NCBI GenBank assembly: GCA_014871385.1
Contig: CM026428.1
Span: forward strand, 7,729,471 to 7,793,470
Direction: 5' to 3'
Length of the DNA: 64,000 nucleotides
Origin: Ceratodon purpureus
Lineage: Eukaryota; Streptophyta; Bryopsida; Pseudoditrichales; Ditrichaceae
In this document: one piece after another, positions 35,008-46,300 of the stretch
How the letters are laid out: each line of letters starts with the position of its first letter
Numbering within the stretch: position 1 is the first letter of the stretch
The notes under the pieces: generated by a model
What the model saw: the letters and a program-made list of their open reading frames with translations, nothing else
Databases searched by the model: none
Told to the model about the DNA's origin: nothing
Position numbers and translations under genes: made by a program

Positions 35008-38000
35008 CAAGTTAAAAGGAATTTTTTGTAAGACATAGCATAGGGTATAGCTAATATGACAAATCATGTAATTAAAATTAAAAATGCTTACCTCTATACA
35101 GTATACAACAACATGTTTATAAAAATGTAGTTTTGTCATAAAATGTTCAAATTTCAATTATTTTATGTAATTTAAAAACATGCTTCTACTGATGTTTGTT
35201 GTATATTCTGATTAGATATTAGAAATAAAATATTTTATATACTAGCATATGTGGTGGAGGTGTTTGATTCCGTGGTCACAAGTCACACATTTTAGAATTT
35301 CAAAACTAGTAATAGTTAAAATAGAAGAAATTCTAAATTCTAAAATAACAATCCCAGACCTATGTGAACATGTTATACATGAAGAATTTGTTCATCCAAC
35401 AGTATGACATTTATCCACGTGGTATACAATGACTCAAGAAACTAAATGATAAGGTACATTCTTTACTGTACATACAAATATGTACATATTAAAATTGCAG
35501 TCAAAAACAATGTATGGAGTGCCAAATATGCAATCGTCAACTTCCGAGCGTTTATTCTTTTTGACAGCATGCTTGCGTCACTTGGGAATTGCATGTAATT
35601 TACAATCATTATATTTTGTAGAAATATCAAAATACTGATGTGGTCTACATTGGCAAAAGTCTATGTACTTGTTCATGTATGACTACAAAGGGCCAAAGGA
35701 GTATTCCGTTGGATCTTATTGCAACTACATGCATTGGAACGTATATGCCAACCAGTCAATTTGAAGTTGGCCATGATGTTATGCCTCTCACATCCGGTTT
35801 ATACAGGTTTTGGAATTTGTCTGTATCACAAAGTTACTCTTGGTCCAACCTTGTAGGTGAGAAGCTCATTTCGGAATACAATGTATTACAAATTCGACAT
35901 ATTACAATTGCCTGTGACTGCAGACTCTGTGGATCCACCAAGTCTTTGGAAGCAGGGTATGTTCAAACTGACAATTTAGGCCCAACTGGTGTACTAATTG
36001 TGTACAAGTAGTCCTTGAATTGTTTGGTAGGGAGTTTGGTACAGAATTAGAAATAATGAACCTCTTATTGTGCTTTAGGACATTACATTCCTCAGCAGCA
36101 CAAGGAAGTCACGAATGCATTCGATAGCCAGAAAAAAAATAGAAAAAATAATTTGTATTTCTAGGGTACTGCAGTATATAATGCATAATTTTTATGAAAA
36201 TGGCATTTGAACTCTCAAGAATCTTCTTTAAGAAAAACATATTAATTTTTTATTACTTTGATTCACATTGGCAGTATTATCAGTCTTAACATTTACAAGA
36301 AAATGAGAACATAATTTTTCAACAATAAACACATCATGTCATTGTTTGAAAATACGAGGAATAGTAGTTAGATATAAGACTATGTAATTTTTCTACAACT
36401 CAACTAATGAAATGATTTCCCTTTGAAGCATGTGAATAAAAAAATTAATTGGCCAATCAATAATTTCAGTTCATAAGGATTCATATGGACATTCAAAATC
36501 ATCTGGTAGTTTTGTTTTTTTTTGTTTTTTTGTTTTTTTTTCAAATTTTGTTTTATAATATTATTTTTATTTTCTTAATTATAAATTACACTGGGGAGTC
36601 TATTCTTTATACATAGAAGGTGTCCGAGTCTCCATATTCCAAATATTTCTAATAAATATTGGCCTACTGTAAAGTTTAAAGAAAAGAAACACTTTATTAC
36701 ACTATCTGTGTGTGCTCAATGTTGTTCCTCTTCCTACAAAGAATAAATCATTGCAACTTCTCCTTTAAAAGTAAGAAAAACGTCATCTTCTACATTGCTA
36801 TATGATCACATGATATTTTGAACTATATGAGTCTTTTGGAATTCATATGTGTATATGCAAATACATATATGACCTACCCGTACAACTCTGAAAGGGATAC
36901 AATGATACACTATGATGAATACCGTAGCATTGTTGCTGGTTTGTTCAAGAGTCATTTTAATAATAAAAGAACAAAATATTTTAATTTAAGTGTTTTAAAG
37001 ATGAATACATGAAAATAGAATAACTTATTCTGGGTGGTATTTAGCCACTTCTTAGCCATTTCAGAATGATTTTTAACACTTCTTTTTGAAAAACTTAGAA
37101 AACAGTGAATACATTTTTTTAGAGTCAAACCTTACCGTACATTGATAACAGGTTTGTTCGTAAATAATCATAATAAAAGAAAACCAAAAATAAATAGAAA
37201 ATTTGAAAGATGGAAAAAAAAATTATGAAAAAATATTTTATACGATAGTTGTCTATTTTAGATCCATCTAATGTTATTTTTAGTGATACTATTTAAAAAT
37301 TTAAAAAAAAAAAAAAATCACAATTTTAGGAGACAAAAATTATTTTTCCAAAAAAATAAATATTTGTACAAGGGTGAACAAACTTGATATTGACATACGG
37401 TATTTTTTTCGAAAGGAAGAAAATACTCATTTGGTGATGGACGACCAAGGTTGTGTAGAGCTACAGTAATGCAATCAACAAAAGCACAAAGGAGACCAGG
37501 TGAAGAAAACATGGCCTTTCTTCCCTATCTGTCCAAATGTGTCAAAAGAAGAAGAAACCCAATTTTCAAAAAGGATGGCAATTTGAGGAAGAATATCCAA
37601 TTCATGATAGTTTTAGTTGAACATCATTTCATGGACCCAATCCATAGGATGGGCACAGGGTGTGTGCAGGTGTACTGATGAAAATTGTTCCTGCACCACG
37701 TCACTTACAATGTCATCCAAGTCACTAGGCTGTCTTTACCTCACAACAGAAAGTTTCCCAAAGTAATATGTGAGTTATCCATGATAAAGAATCCATGACA
37801 AGGTCTGATAAACCATAGCAATAAAAAGGTAAAAGGAAGATATTGTAAATGATGCTAAGAGGATTAGCCTTCAAATTACAATCCCAACCCTCATTTGGAT
37901 TCTAGAAAATGTCACATAGTTAAAGTAGCTCATGCATAGAAGGGTCTATTAATGCAATTCAACAAAAGTTATCTAATAAAATCACTTGCAAAATCAATTA

Positions 38001-38512
38001 TTTTTGTACCCGGTAACAATGCATACAATGCTTTTTAAGGATCATTCAATTTTTGTCCAAGTTCCTGATGGAGCTTACATATGTTTGTTCATTTGTTGTA
38101 ATTGGTCATGCATCCTTGTTCCACTTGAAGATATAATCCATATTCTTACTAAGGGGTTTTGGATTGTCCACCAACAACTGAATATGTCATTTAAGGATTA
38201 GTAGCCTTAAGGCGGGTTCACATAAAATTTAGAATTGAACTCAAAGAAATGAAGATATTTGACTAGGGGATGGCCTTAGTACCTAACTTTTAGATTTGTA
38301 CAAATAAAAATTTGGATTGTTGCCTGGGAATTTAATGAGGATGGAAACAGAATTGAAATTCTATGTAAGAGAAGTAAATGGTTACTTATATACTTAAAAA
38401 GAGTATTATTGAAGGTCAATAAACCTGTTATTCCCAAAGTCTAGTTAGAATCTAATGCCTAAGAATTTTTGAAGTTATTCATAGATTGATTTTGTGATGT
38501 GGTTTTTAAGAA

Positions 38513-38515
<3 letters not shown>
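35008..38515. other. AT-rich spacer with one coding-like ORF
   Basis: The only frame of note is 35640-36011 on the plus strand (123 residues, containing GLYRFWNLSVSQSYSW and CDCRLC). I do not recognise it, and no exon or homologue is visible here. The rest has no supported feature. Confidence 0.3.

Positions 38516-38607
<92 letters not shown>
38516..38607. repeat. (TA)46 microsatellite
   Basis: An uninterrupted AT alternation of about 92 bp. The Tyr-Ile frame through it is an artefact. Confidence 0.97.
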
Positions 38608-38610
<3 letters not shown>

Positions 38611-39605
38611 AATGATTTTATTTGGATTCAAGGTAGTTATAATTCATTCATTGTAGGTCTAACCTATCTTTTGGGAATTCCACCTAAACATTGGATTACC
38701 ATTCATTTATAATTTTCTTGCTTCTAGGATGGAACTTCTAAGAACAAGGTACCAGTTGTGTCTTTGGTATTGAAATTCTAAATAGTTTGAATTGATTCTA
38801 AATATCTCAAGGATAGACTATTTTTGCATGAAGCCCGTAATAGCTACCTAATATAAATACAACAACCCTATTTTCACCACATGTTTTCCTTCTAAAAGTA
38901 ATGTGAATTCTCCTTATCTTCAAAATTTTTTGAAAGTCATATTTGATGATTTTTGGTCATTTCATGGGTGATGCGTAATGGTTAGATGGCTGCCATGGGT
39001 TATATTACCTCACTGCACCCATCTGGCTCACAGAGTACTTTGTCTGGTCATGAACAATTCAAATATATTTATGAACTGAATCCCAGTGCAAAGCTTGGCG
39101 AATTCCAAGGCTAACAGAAGTACAACAGTATTAACAAGTTAATAACAAGAAGCTGGGGGTGGACATCGGTGGAAACAATAAAATCACTTGGAAATAGTAT
39201 ACATATCTGTGTAGTACAAGATGATTCAATATAACTTATTTGCTGACTCAAGATGGACAATTCAGTGTACTGCTGTAGTGAGTCATGTTCCTTTAATTTC
39301 AAAAACATAATTCAAGGAAATTTATCATACATTAAAATGAAGAATTCTCACCTGAGTTTGTAATGAGGCTCAGAGAATCAGTGCCAGAAACAGAACACAA
39401 AAGGAAATGAAAGAGCAAGGACTAAGTTTTACCATGCAGATTGAGGTCAGAGTAGCTAATGCTGAGTAAATGATGCAGAGGACCTGGTGGCACTAGGAAA
39501 AATCCTAGACAGTGAGGGCATCTCCACCACAAGGTTTTTTTTGCCCCCCCCCCCCACCCCCAATTACTGGTGGTGGTTGATGTTGAACGATCGCACCCGC
39601 CCATG
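38608..39605. other. AT-rich spacer with C12 run
   Basis: There is no supported gene. A homopolymer of twelve C lies at 39544-39555 and is followed by ACCCC. Confidence 0.5.
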
Positions 39606-39926
39606 TGGTAGAACGACCAAAAATGGCGCAAATTTCAGCCTGGTGAATCTACTGCGAAATTAACAGTGAAAATAATTTTCATGCATGGGGAAACTAATTA
39701 AAAAGTTGGAGCAAGTGGAATCATCATTTTTGGATTCTTCTACAATTAGTTATGAATTTTTGAAGATGGATTCATAGGTGTTTCTAAAATGGTGCCCTAA
39801 AATGGCACCCTATAATATTTTCCATCAGTACATGGTATTGTTGGGTGGGGAAGCTATTATGTACCTTTGAGGGAAGATGACTAGAGCTCCATTTTCGGCA
39901 CTGCGCCATTTTTGGTCGTTCTACCA
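39606..39926. mobile_element. 321-bp MITE with perfect 25-bp terminal inverted repeats
   Basis: TGGTAGAACGACCAAAAATG plus GGCGCA-type continuation at 39606-39630 is repeated in perfect reverse complement at 39902-39926. The interior has no coding capacity and contains a small ATGGTGCCCTAAAATGGCACC-like inner inverted repeat. I see no clear target-site duplication, so the superfamily is undetermined. Confidence 0.8.
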
Positions 39927-40509
39927 TAAATGAACCCCGCTAAGGCAAAAATTCAAGGCGCCTTGCCCCTCAAAAGCTATTTTCCATGGATAGTTCATGG
40001 ACTTCGTGGCCCATCTCCTTATGTTCCCCTCTAAAGTAGGATTTTTTTAGTTCATTATGGCTTCACAGTCCTCTTTAAGGTAAAAAATGTTAGTGGTCAC
40101 GGTTGTAAAAACTTTGGCACGGGTAAAAAATTTATATCGAAGGAAGATGAGCAAGTTTGTAGATTATTCTTAGCAACTAGTCAACACTTCATTGTCAACA
40201 ACGGATAAAAAAAAAAGATGTTTTTTGGATGAGGGTGCAAGGTGATTACAATAAAAAGAAGCCAAAAGAATGTCAAAATAAAACTTTAAGGGGTTTAGAG
40301 TCTAGATGGGAAACAATAAGATGTGATGTAGCCAAATTCTCTCGATGCTATGAGAATGTGTAAGGTTTGAAAGAGTCATGCTCAAATGAGCAAGATATTT
40401 TCAACAAAACTAATGAGTTGTACCGGCAAAAAACTCCTCAAAAACCCAAATTCCATTTTGTTCATTGTTGACAAACTTTGAAGAAGGTTCATTGTGGAAT
40501 GGATATTTG

Positions 40510-40941
40510 AAGAGAAATAAAGAAGGGCGCTAGGATTGCAGGAGGAGGACAACGAGCAACATCTACGCCAATAAGCAATGATAAAATAAATGTTTCTTCA
40601 TCCAAAGTTGAAAATGAAGTTGTTACAGATGATAACTTGGAGACACAAGTAGCAAAGGAGGGGTTGTTCTTGAAATGTTTGAAGGATAATAAGAAGGCCA
40701 CAACCACGTTCAACTTTTCAAAAGTCCAAGAGGAGGCAATGAAGATTTTTGATGCAACTACTTCAAAGATGGCCAATGCAACAAGAAAGAAAAGTCAAAT
40801 ATTAGATGATCAATATGCTATGGAGGTAATGACTATGCCAAACAAATTAATAAAGACAGAAGATGTGACAGTATTTGCAGTTAAGAAACAAGAAGAACTT
40901 ACAAAAATGAGAAAAAAATGGCTCCTAAGACAAAGCTAAAG
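40510..40941 (+). pseudogene. Charged helical ORF, possible transposon protein remnant
   Basis: A frame of about 143 codons is open from just after TGA near 40507 to TAA at 40937-40939. It is basic and Ser/Thr-rich, then helical (FNFSKVQEEAMKIFDATT, KKQEELTKMRKKWLL). No ATG lies near its start; the first in-frame ATG codes for an internal Met. The text resembles the C-terminal coiled part of plant transposon-associated DNA-binding proteins, but no family can be assigned. Confidence 0.25.
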
Positions 40942-41114
40942 GCAACAATTTATACAACTAAGTCGTCTATGATTAAAAAATAAAAAATAAAAATAAAAAC
41001 AAAAGAACGCATGAACGACAAAGTTATAGGAAAAGCCAAAAATTGATCGTAGATTGCTATGAAAGAGAAGGAAGATTTGACTTGAACAAAGGCTTCAAAT
41101 ATAAAGAACCACTA

Positions 41115-41800
41115 GATGTAGAATAGAACTAGAGTTTTTTAAAATTTTGGATATCTTTTAGAAGTTTCAAAATTCCATACCAACCTTTAAAAATTATTCT
41201 AAAAAACTTGAATTTTTGAAATTTGTAGATGAAAGATTGAAAATCATAAGTGGAAAGATAAAAATCATAAATAGATATTTGGCACCTAGACCAAATCTAC
41301 CAATTATTTTTCAAAATCCAAAGATGAATTTTGAAGATCCAAAAATGAAAGTCGAAGACTCAAAAATGAATTTACAAAAATGGTTTGATGAAATATATAA
41401 ATTTATGATGATAAAATATGTTAATAAAATATGTTGATAAAAAAAGTTTCAATCTTTAAAAAAGGTGAAGAAATAAATATTATAAAACCTATGATACATA
41501 TGTGTGAAAATATATTCCACCAAAAATTTCATCAAACCATTTTTGTAAATTCATTTTTGAGTCTTCGACTTTCATTTTTGGATCTTCAAAATTCATCTTT
41601 GGATTTTGAAAAATAATTGGTAGATTTGGTCTAGGTGCCAAATATCTATTTATGATTTTTATCTTTCCACTTATGATTTTCAATCTTTCATCTACAAATT
41701 TCAAAAATTCAAGTTTTTTAGAATAATTTTTAAAGGTTGGTATGGAATTTTGAAACTTCGACAAGGTATCTAAAATTATAAAAATCCTAGTTCTACTCCT
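41115..41800. repeat. Long foldback: 280-bp arms, 131-bp loop
   Basis: The left arm at about 41115-41394 and the right arm at about 41526-41800 are reverse complements with near-perfect identity. Both strands encode the same peptide text (FVDERLKIISGKIKIINRYL). At the outer 60 bp the arms differ by a few bases. A transcript across it would fold into a hairpin of about 275 bp. It may be a foldback transposon or a hairpin-RNA locus; I see no target duplication. Confidence 0.9.
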
Positions 41801-42183
41801 ATTTTTTCCCATTATTCTTGCAAAACATAGTTTTTAAATTAAAATTTGAATAAGTACCTCAATTTGCTTTGTCCTTCGTTTAATGTGTTCCATGTCCAAT
41901 ATTTTTTTGAGTGTTTTTCAACTTTAATATCATGCTCGAGAGTCTTCCAATGGCTCCTTTTTTTGAAGCAAGTTCCTCTTTCTTCTTCACTTTTTGAGGT
42001 TTGTATCCTTCTATTTGCTCGTCTTCCACTTCACTGAGGAGGTATTTATTTTTGCTTCCGGTCCTTGGTTTCAAAAGTGCTCATTCTATTTTTTTCACAA
42101 TCTAGTCATCTCATATGTGCTTGTTTTTAAACTGTAAAAAAATCAACAATACAAAGGAAACTATGAGATGTAAAAATATTTGA

Positions 42184-42366
42184 GGCACCACGGCCGTGGT
42201 GTAGTGGTTCGAGTCATGGCACACCATCAAGGTGGTTGAGAGTTTGAATTCCAATGCCGGCGTGGTGCCTACTACCATAGTCCATCCAACTATGGTGGGG
42301 GGTCTTGAGATCTCGTTGTATGGGTATCCAAAAAGACATTGGAAGGATGACATGTCGGTTGTCTTT
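42184..42366 (+). mobile_element. tRNA-derived SINE-like element
   Basis: The head at 42184-42268 is tRNA-like. The A box TGGTGTAGTGG (42197-42207) fits TRGYNNARNNG, and 33 bases on a B-box-like AGTTTGAATTC (42241-42251) differs from GGTTCGAATCC at three positions. The ends GGCACCACG and CGTGGTGCC can pair as an acceptor stem. The first 16 bp form the palindrome CACCACGGCCGTGGTG. A non-tRNA body follows; the 3' end is uncertain. Confidence 0.6.
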
Positions 42367-42378
42367 TAAGGCACTTAG

Positions 42379-42448
42379 TGTAGAAAAGTGTTTACCTTCG
42401 AAAGGGGGAGTAGTGTAGAAAAGTGTTTACCTTCGAAAGGGGGAGTAG
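42379..42448. repeat. 35-bp perfect tandem duplication
   Basis: The unit TGTAGAAAAGTGTTTACCTT...GGGGGAGTAG is present at 42379-42413 and 42414-42448 without a difference. It is just downstream of the SINE-like unit and may be part of it. Confidence 0.95.
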
Positions 42449-43149
42449 CTCTAGATTCATTATCCTTTGTCCAGCCGCCATCGGATTAGTGAATAAAATG
42501 AAAAAACACTATATTCACGTCGGCCCCTTTGGAGCCAGAGTTCTTTTTCTTTGTAAAAATAATTATGAGAACAAAAGGCAACGCTGAGAAGAGATGGAAA
42601 CATTGAGAAGGGATGGGAATACAAAGAAGAAATAGCAACGCTGAGAAGACAAATGAAATGGCTAGAGAAGGTGCTAATTTGTAGAGAAGGTGCTCAGTTT
42701 GTATTGGAGGAAGAGGAAGCCCCTTTAGGAAGAATTGAATAAAAGAATGCCATGGAGCAAAGTGCTTGAAAGAATTTTTCAATGAAGGATAGCTCAAGTA
42801 GAAGTTTAAAATAACAAGTCAAGTGCAATTTGTGTTTTGGAATTTGTAGCAAGAGAATAAACATAAATAGTGCGCAATGAACTCCAAATTAGGGTTTTTT
42901 TGGATGGTGCATTTGACTTCCATTCAACCCGTCTCTTCAATAAATTCCATAGACAATTCCTTTATTATCTAGATCAAGCGGTTGTTTGGAGGGATTGCGG
43001 TGCAGATGCTCTTAGAGAATCCTAATTGTGGGCTCCTAAGTCTAAGTAGACACTAATGGAAAGATGGTTTGGAAAGATCGAGTGCAATTCAACCATAAAC
43101 CTTCCATTTGTCTTAATGTTAAGGAGCCCTCAAGCATGGCACCCATTGT
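42449..43149. other. AT-rich spacer
   Basis: There is no supported gene. Several near-repeats of ACGCTGAGAAG and GAGAAGGTGCT occur at 42580-42700. Confidence 0.5.
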
Positions 43150-43370
43150 TGGAGATAAAAAGCCCCTTGTTAAAATTGTATTAACTATCTAAAATTAATT
43201 AAATGGATCTCCTTTGACTAATTCAAAGTCCTTGTATCCAAAAATATAATCAAATTTTCTAAAATAAGATTGCATGCTCTCTAAAATTCAAAGCAAGGAG
43301 AGGAGGAGGAAGGAGAGAGGAGGGCATGCCATGTCATTAAGACAAGGGCCAACTTTATTGCAAAGGGCGA
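43150..43370 (+). repeat. Dispersed repeat, copy 1
   Basis: It matches 56040-56280 in the same orientation: AAAAGCCCC/AAAAGCCCA, CTAAAATTAATTAA, GACTAATTxxxxGTCCTTG, a GGAGGAAGG purine tract, then a CATTAAGA...TTTATTG tail. It probably belongs to a transposon whose ends I could not define. Confidence 0.65.
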
Positions 43371-46300
43371 GTATACGAATGAGTTGTTAGAGTGGCATTT
43401 TACACCAACTCACTAATATACTTGATGATTGCCCTCCCTTAGACCATCTTTCTACTCGCGACACTGAACTAAAGATGATTAATCCCTAAACAGCAGAAGT
43501 CCAGAATGGGCTTTTTGAAATTTCAGGTAGGTCCCTACGATGTCAATTCTGGATGTGAGTTTCTGAAATTCTTTGTAGACGTAGGGAATTGCAAAAGTTT
43601 TGCGGGAGTATAATGTTTTTTGCACTAAACGTTGGAAAAATATTTACGGTGTCCAAAGCGGTTTTTTCTACTTCTCCAGTAGCTCCAAAATTTTGATACA
43701 TCCTTCAACTGCCTTTGGGATTTTTAATGCAAGTAACTAACATGATTGGTTTTGAGAGTATCAAAAACAATTCTTATATTGTGAAAGATTTTCATTCTAT
43801 AAGGAGCCAAAGTTTTATCATTTTTTTGGTCAAGCATGAAAAATAATAATTCTTTATCACATTAAAAATAGAGATTTTGGTTTTTTATTTTTTATTTTTT
43901 ATTTTTTTATTTTTTTAATTTTTTTTAACTTCAAGAATTGAAATAGGCCTTTATTTTGATCGCATGGATTTTTATTCTAATAAAAAATGGTTTATAAAAA
44001 AATAAAAGTAGTATTAACAATAATATGAACCTGTGTTCCTTATACTATGTTTTTCACAATGCTATGCCTTTCTGTTAAATCTAAAATTTGGTGCACAAGT
44101 AATTTACACCATGTACATCATTTTAATACAAAACCTCCAACATGTATAGTCCCAAAAATCTACTCAAATAGAAGTCAAAGTCAGCTAATCTTGTTTTGAA
44201 AAAATAAAAATAAAAACAATGTTTCTTACTTCAAACTCTATAATCTTCTAATCCACGTGGTCTAATTTATTGAGTTTTTTTGTGCATGATCTTTTAGAAG
44301 TATTTTACATCAGTTGTGAAAGCCCACAAATCTTGATAACTTACTAGTTAAGGTAATGGTGCTGAAAACCGTTTGAATTTTAGGTGTGATCACTTAGAAG
44401 AATGCTGGAGAACTTTAGAAATTTTGCATGGTTTGAAAAGTAAGTGCAAATCCATCCCAAAAAAAGAACACAATTTTTGAGTAAAACTTCTAGAATTTCC
44501 TGTGAATTTATGAATGTGAAGTCATAGAGTGTCTATTAATTAAGCATAGAGTCCTGACATTCATGAGAGGTTGGATTCTGAAAAGAAAGCGCTTCTGCAC
44601 CAATCAGAAGCACTCATTTTTTCAAGGCATGGACTGAATTAGAGTACTCTTAGACACTTTCTGAAAAAAGACTGGACAAGTTTCTCGGACCCAACTCTTT
44701 TGCCTACTGCTTGGTTTTGGAGCAGCTCGGTTTCCAGAACGCATAGATGTTGGAAGGTTTTTCTGCAAGTCCGTCTCCAAGTTGCAGTGTGATTGAAGTA
44801 TCCATTTTGCATGAAATCTTGCAGCTCATACTTAATATTTCTGGTCATTGCTACAACCATGCTTGATTTCGGATTAATACGGACTAGATATAATTTGACT
44901 TTTTCAAGTTTATGAACTGAATATAAGTTGTACATACAAGTCACGACTTAGTCATGCTTAGTGTGGCTGTGTAGGATTCTGTATAACTTAGTGCCTGTGA
45001 AGTTTCAACATGAAGACTCACATCATTTTCCACATATTGGGTACCTCTCCAGTGTCCCTTCAGCTGTGGTGCAATCCACTTCAGTAAATCCTAACTGCAA
45101 ATTAGGACCTTGTGAAACACTTGAGGTGCGTTTAGAACAGTGATGATGGTCTTATACGAGTTACTGGTCATTCTATCAATGTTGATTTGAAAGGATGAAA
45201 ACAGGGATCATCATCATCATCAAGGGATGAGCAAATGAATTGCTGAAGGAAATTATGCCTGGGCATTTTGGGGTTAACCTGTCAAGTCCTAACTGACTGC
45301 TTGACTGTGGTTTATTAATGACTGTACCAGGTTAATTTCTCCTGATATCCAAGGACATATTTCTTCATGGATTTGAATTGGTTTTTATCCCAATATCATT
45401 TCAAACTATTTATCTAATTTGAATTATGTATCCAAAGTTAAATAATATTGGCAAATGTACACACACACACAAAGATAAATCCAACTTGTAAATATAAATA
45501 ACATATCAATTGATTCAAAGGCGCATGCAACAACTCAATGGTGTAATATATAGTAATAGTATCTTAGAGTGAAATGGGATTATTATTTCATGATACACAG
45601 TAATACTGATTTTTTTAATCACCAGAGCCCTCCCTGAAAGGTTGGGGCCCAGCCTAATACACTCTTTATCAAATTTCCATAAAAGGTAATCCTATCATAA
45701 TACGGTGAGAGAGTACACCATGAGTACTTGTTCAACACCAACTTCCATCAAATAACCAGTACAATATCCAGTACTGTCATTGAAGATGATAATATGTCTT
45801 GAGTTTCTTGGTGTAAGCCTGAGGTCATCATAAGGCACAAGCTGAATAACTTCAAAATTATGCATATCATTACTAGGAGTAATTAGTAACTATGGATGAT
45901 TCATTTTCCTTACACACGGCAAAATGATAATAAGACTAAAAGCTATCATAAGATAGAATTGATATGTAAACAAAAGCTGAAATAAGCATCGAAGTTATGT
46001 GTGACAACAATAAAATGGGGGTTCATTCTTAATGCGTGAAATGGGAATGATTTCATACACTGTTACTAGATGTGCAGGAACAAACACTTGATTTTGGCCT
46101 GCTGTGCATGTCCAAGCCAATGTGTGGGTTTGGTTCAAACTTGTGAAGGATACTGATACAGCAAATTATGCACATCAACTAGCAGCAGGTGCATAATGAC
46201 TGTAAAATAGTTATTAGTGATTGGATACATTTGAATTATATTTGTTTATGAGAAGGGCTAGGTGTCCCTGAAGGAAGAAAGGAATTGTCTTGAAAGGTTT

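Noticed and set aside
38494-38712. 72-codon ORF with Tyr-Ile repeats
   Set aside because: Produced by the (TA)46 microsatellite.
42184-42268. Functional tRNA gene
   Set aside because: The B box has three changes, no canonical cloverleaf with a seven-base anticodon loop can be drawn, and no terminator T-run follows; a SINE head is more likely.
45281-45300. GGGGTTAACC as another TTAA element border
   Set aside because: No matching opposite terminus could be found in the surrounding sequence.
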